A stretch of 5,592 nucleotides of DNA from Lachnospiraceae bacterium (GTDB taxonomy: Bacteria > Bacillota > Clostridia > Lachnospirales > Lachnospiraceae), in contig CAAGQC010000010.1 of assembly GCA_900771995.1 (NCBI GenBank), positions 1 through 5,592 of the forward strand, given 5' to 3'. Both the position numbers and the translations under genes were made by a program. Each line of letters starts with the position of its first letter. The first letter of the stretch is position 1. Of the stretch, positions 5,519 to 5,592 are shown piece by piece. The notes below the pieces were generated by a model that searched no databases, was not told the origin of the DNA, and worked only from the letters and a program-made list of their open reading frames with translations.

Positions 5519-5584
5519 GTAACTATTCAGCACCCCATTCGCAAAATCGCTGCGATGCAGCTTTCCTTTTGCTCATGTGGTTAC
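5519..5584 (-). repeat. Folded intergenic element upstream of CIRCE, possible dispersed repeat
   Basis: Nested complementary arms on the minus strand: GTAAC/GTTAC on the outside (5580-5584 with 5519-5523), GCAAAA/TTTTGC (5567-5572 with 5541-5546) and GCTGC/GCAGC around a 3-nt loop (5557-5561 with 5549-5553). CACAT and ATGGG add further partial pairing, and a GA/GA internal loop could form tandem sheared pairs. It encodes no protein. From memory the sequence style resembles intergenic repeats of Lachnospiraceae, but that cannot be verified here. Confidence 0.4.
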
Positions 5585-5592
5585 TTCGCCAA

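Overview
The window looks like a low-to-mid GC Firmicute, most likely a Lachnospiraceae-type gut Clostridia. Three things point there: the suf order (sufC then sufB, with no sufA or sufE ahead of them), a perfect CIRCE heat-shock operator, and an HMA-like P-type ATPase preceded by a small DUF6110-type protein. The family-level placement is inference. All recognised genes are on the minus strand, so the biological reading order runs from the high-coordinate end to the low-coordinate end. I found no tRNA, rRNA, CRISPR array, insertion sequence or phage gene.

Region by region in transcription order: (1) 5592-5308 holds a folded intergenic element (5519-5584), a perfect CIRCE operator (5474-5500) next to a consensus -10, and a leader carrying a strong terminator-like hairpin (5360-5392). 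(2) 5307-4273 encodes a DnaJ-type co-chaperone that lacks the zinc-finger domain (type II, CbpA-like). (3) 4143-3835 encodes a 102-aa single-hydrophobic-segment protein resembling the DUF6110 family. (4) A UNCG-capped hairpin (3773-3804) separates it from (5) a 695-aa P1B-like ATPase (3752-1665) that lacks both the usual Cys-x-x-Cys N-terminal metal site and the usual Cys-Pro-Cys membrane motif. (6) A bidirectional-looking terminator (1610-1651) closes that unit. (7) The suf operon starts from a strong promoter flanked by a 10-bp inverted repeat (1477-1534) and runs through sufC (1448-702) into sufB (683 to beyond position 1, truncated by the window edge).

How the genes work together: SufC and SufB belong to the SufBCD scaffold that assembles Fe-S clusters. 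The small protein and the ATPase form a probable two-gene metal-transport unit whose substrate cannot be read from known motifs. The J-protein is expected to be controlled by HrcA and to serve DnaK. No clear terminator was seen between the J-protein gene and the small-protein/ATPase pair, so heat-shock read-through into the transport unit is possible but unproven. The most unusual items are the ATPase with its atypical metal site and small partner, and the terminator-like hairpin between the CIRCE promoter and the J-protein gene.
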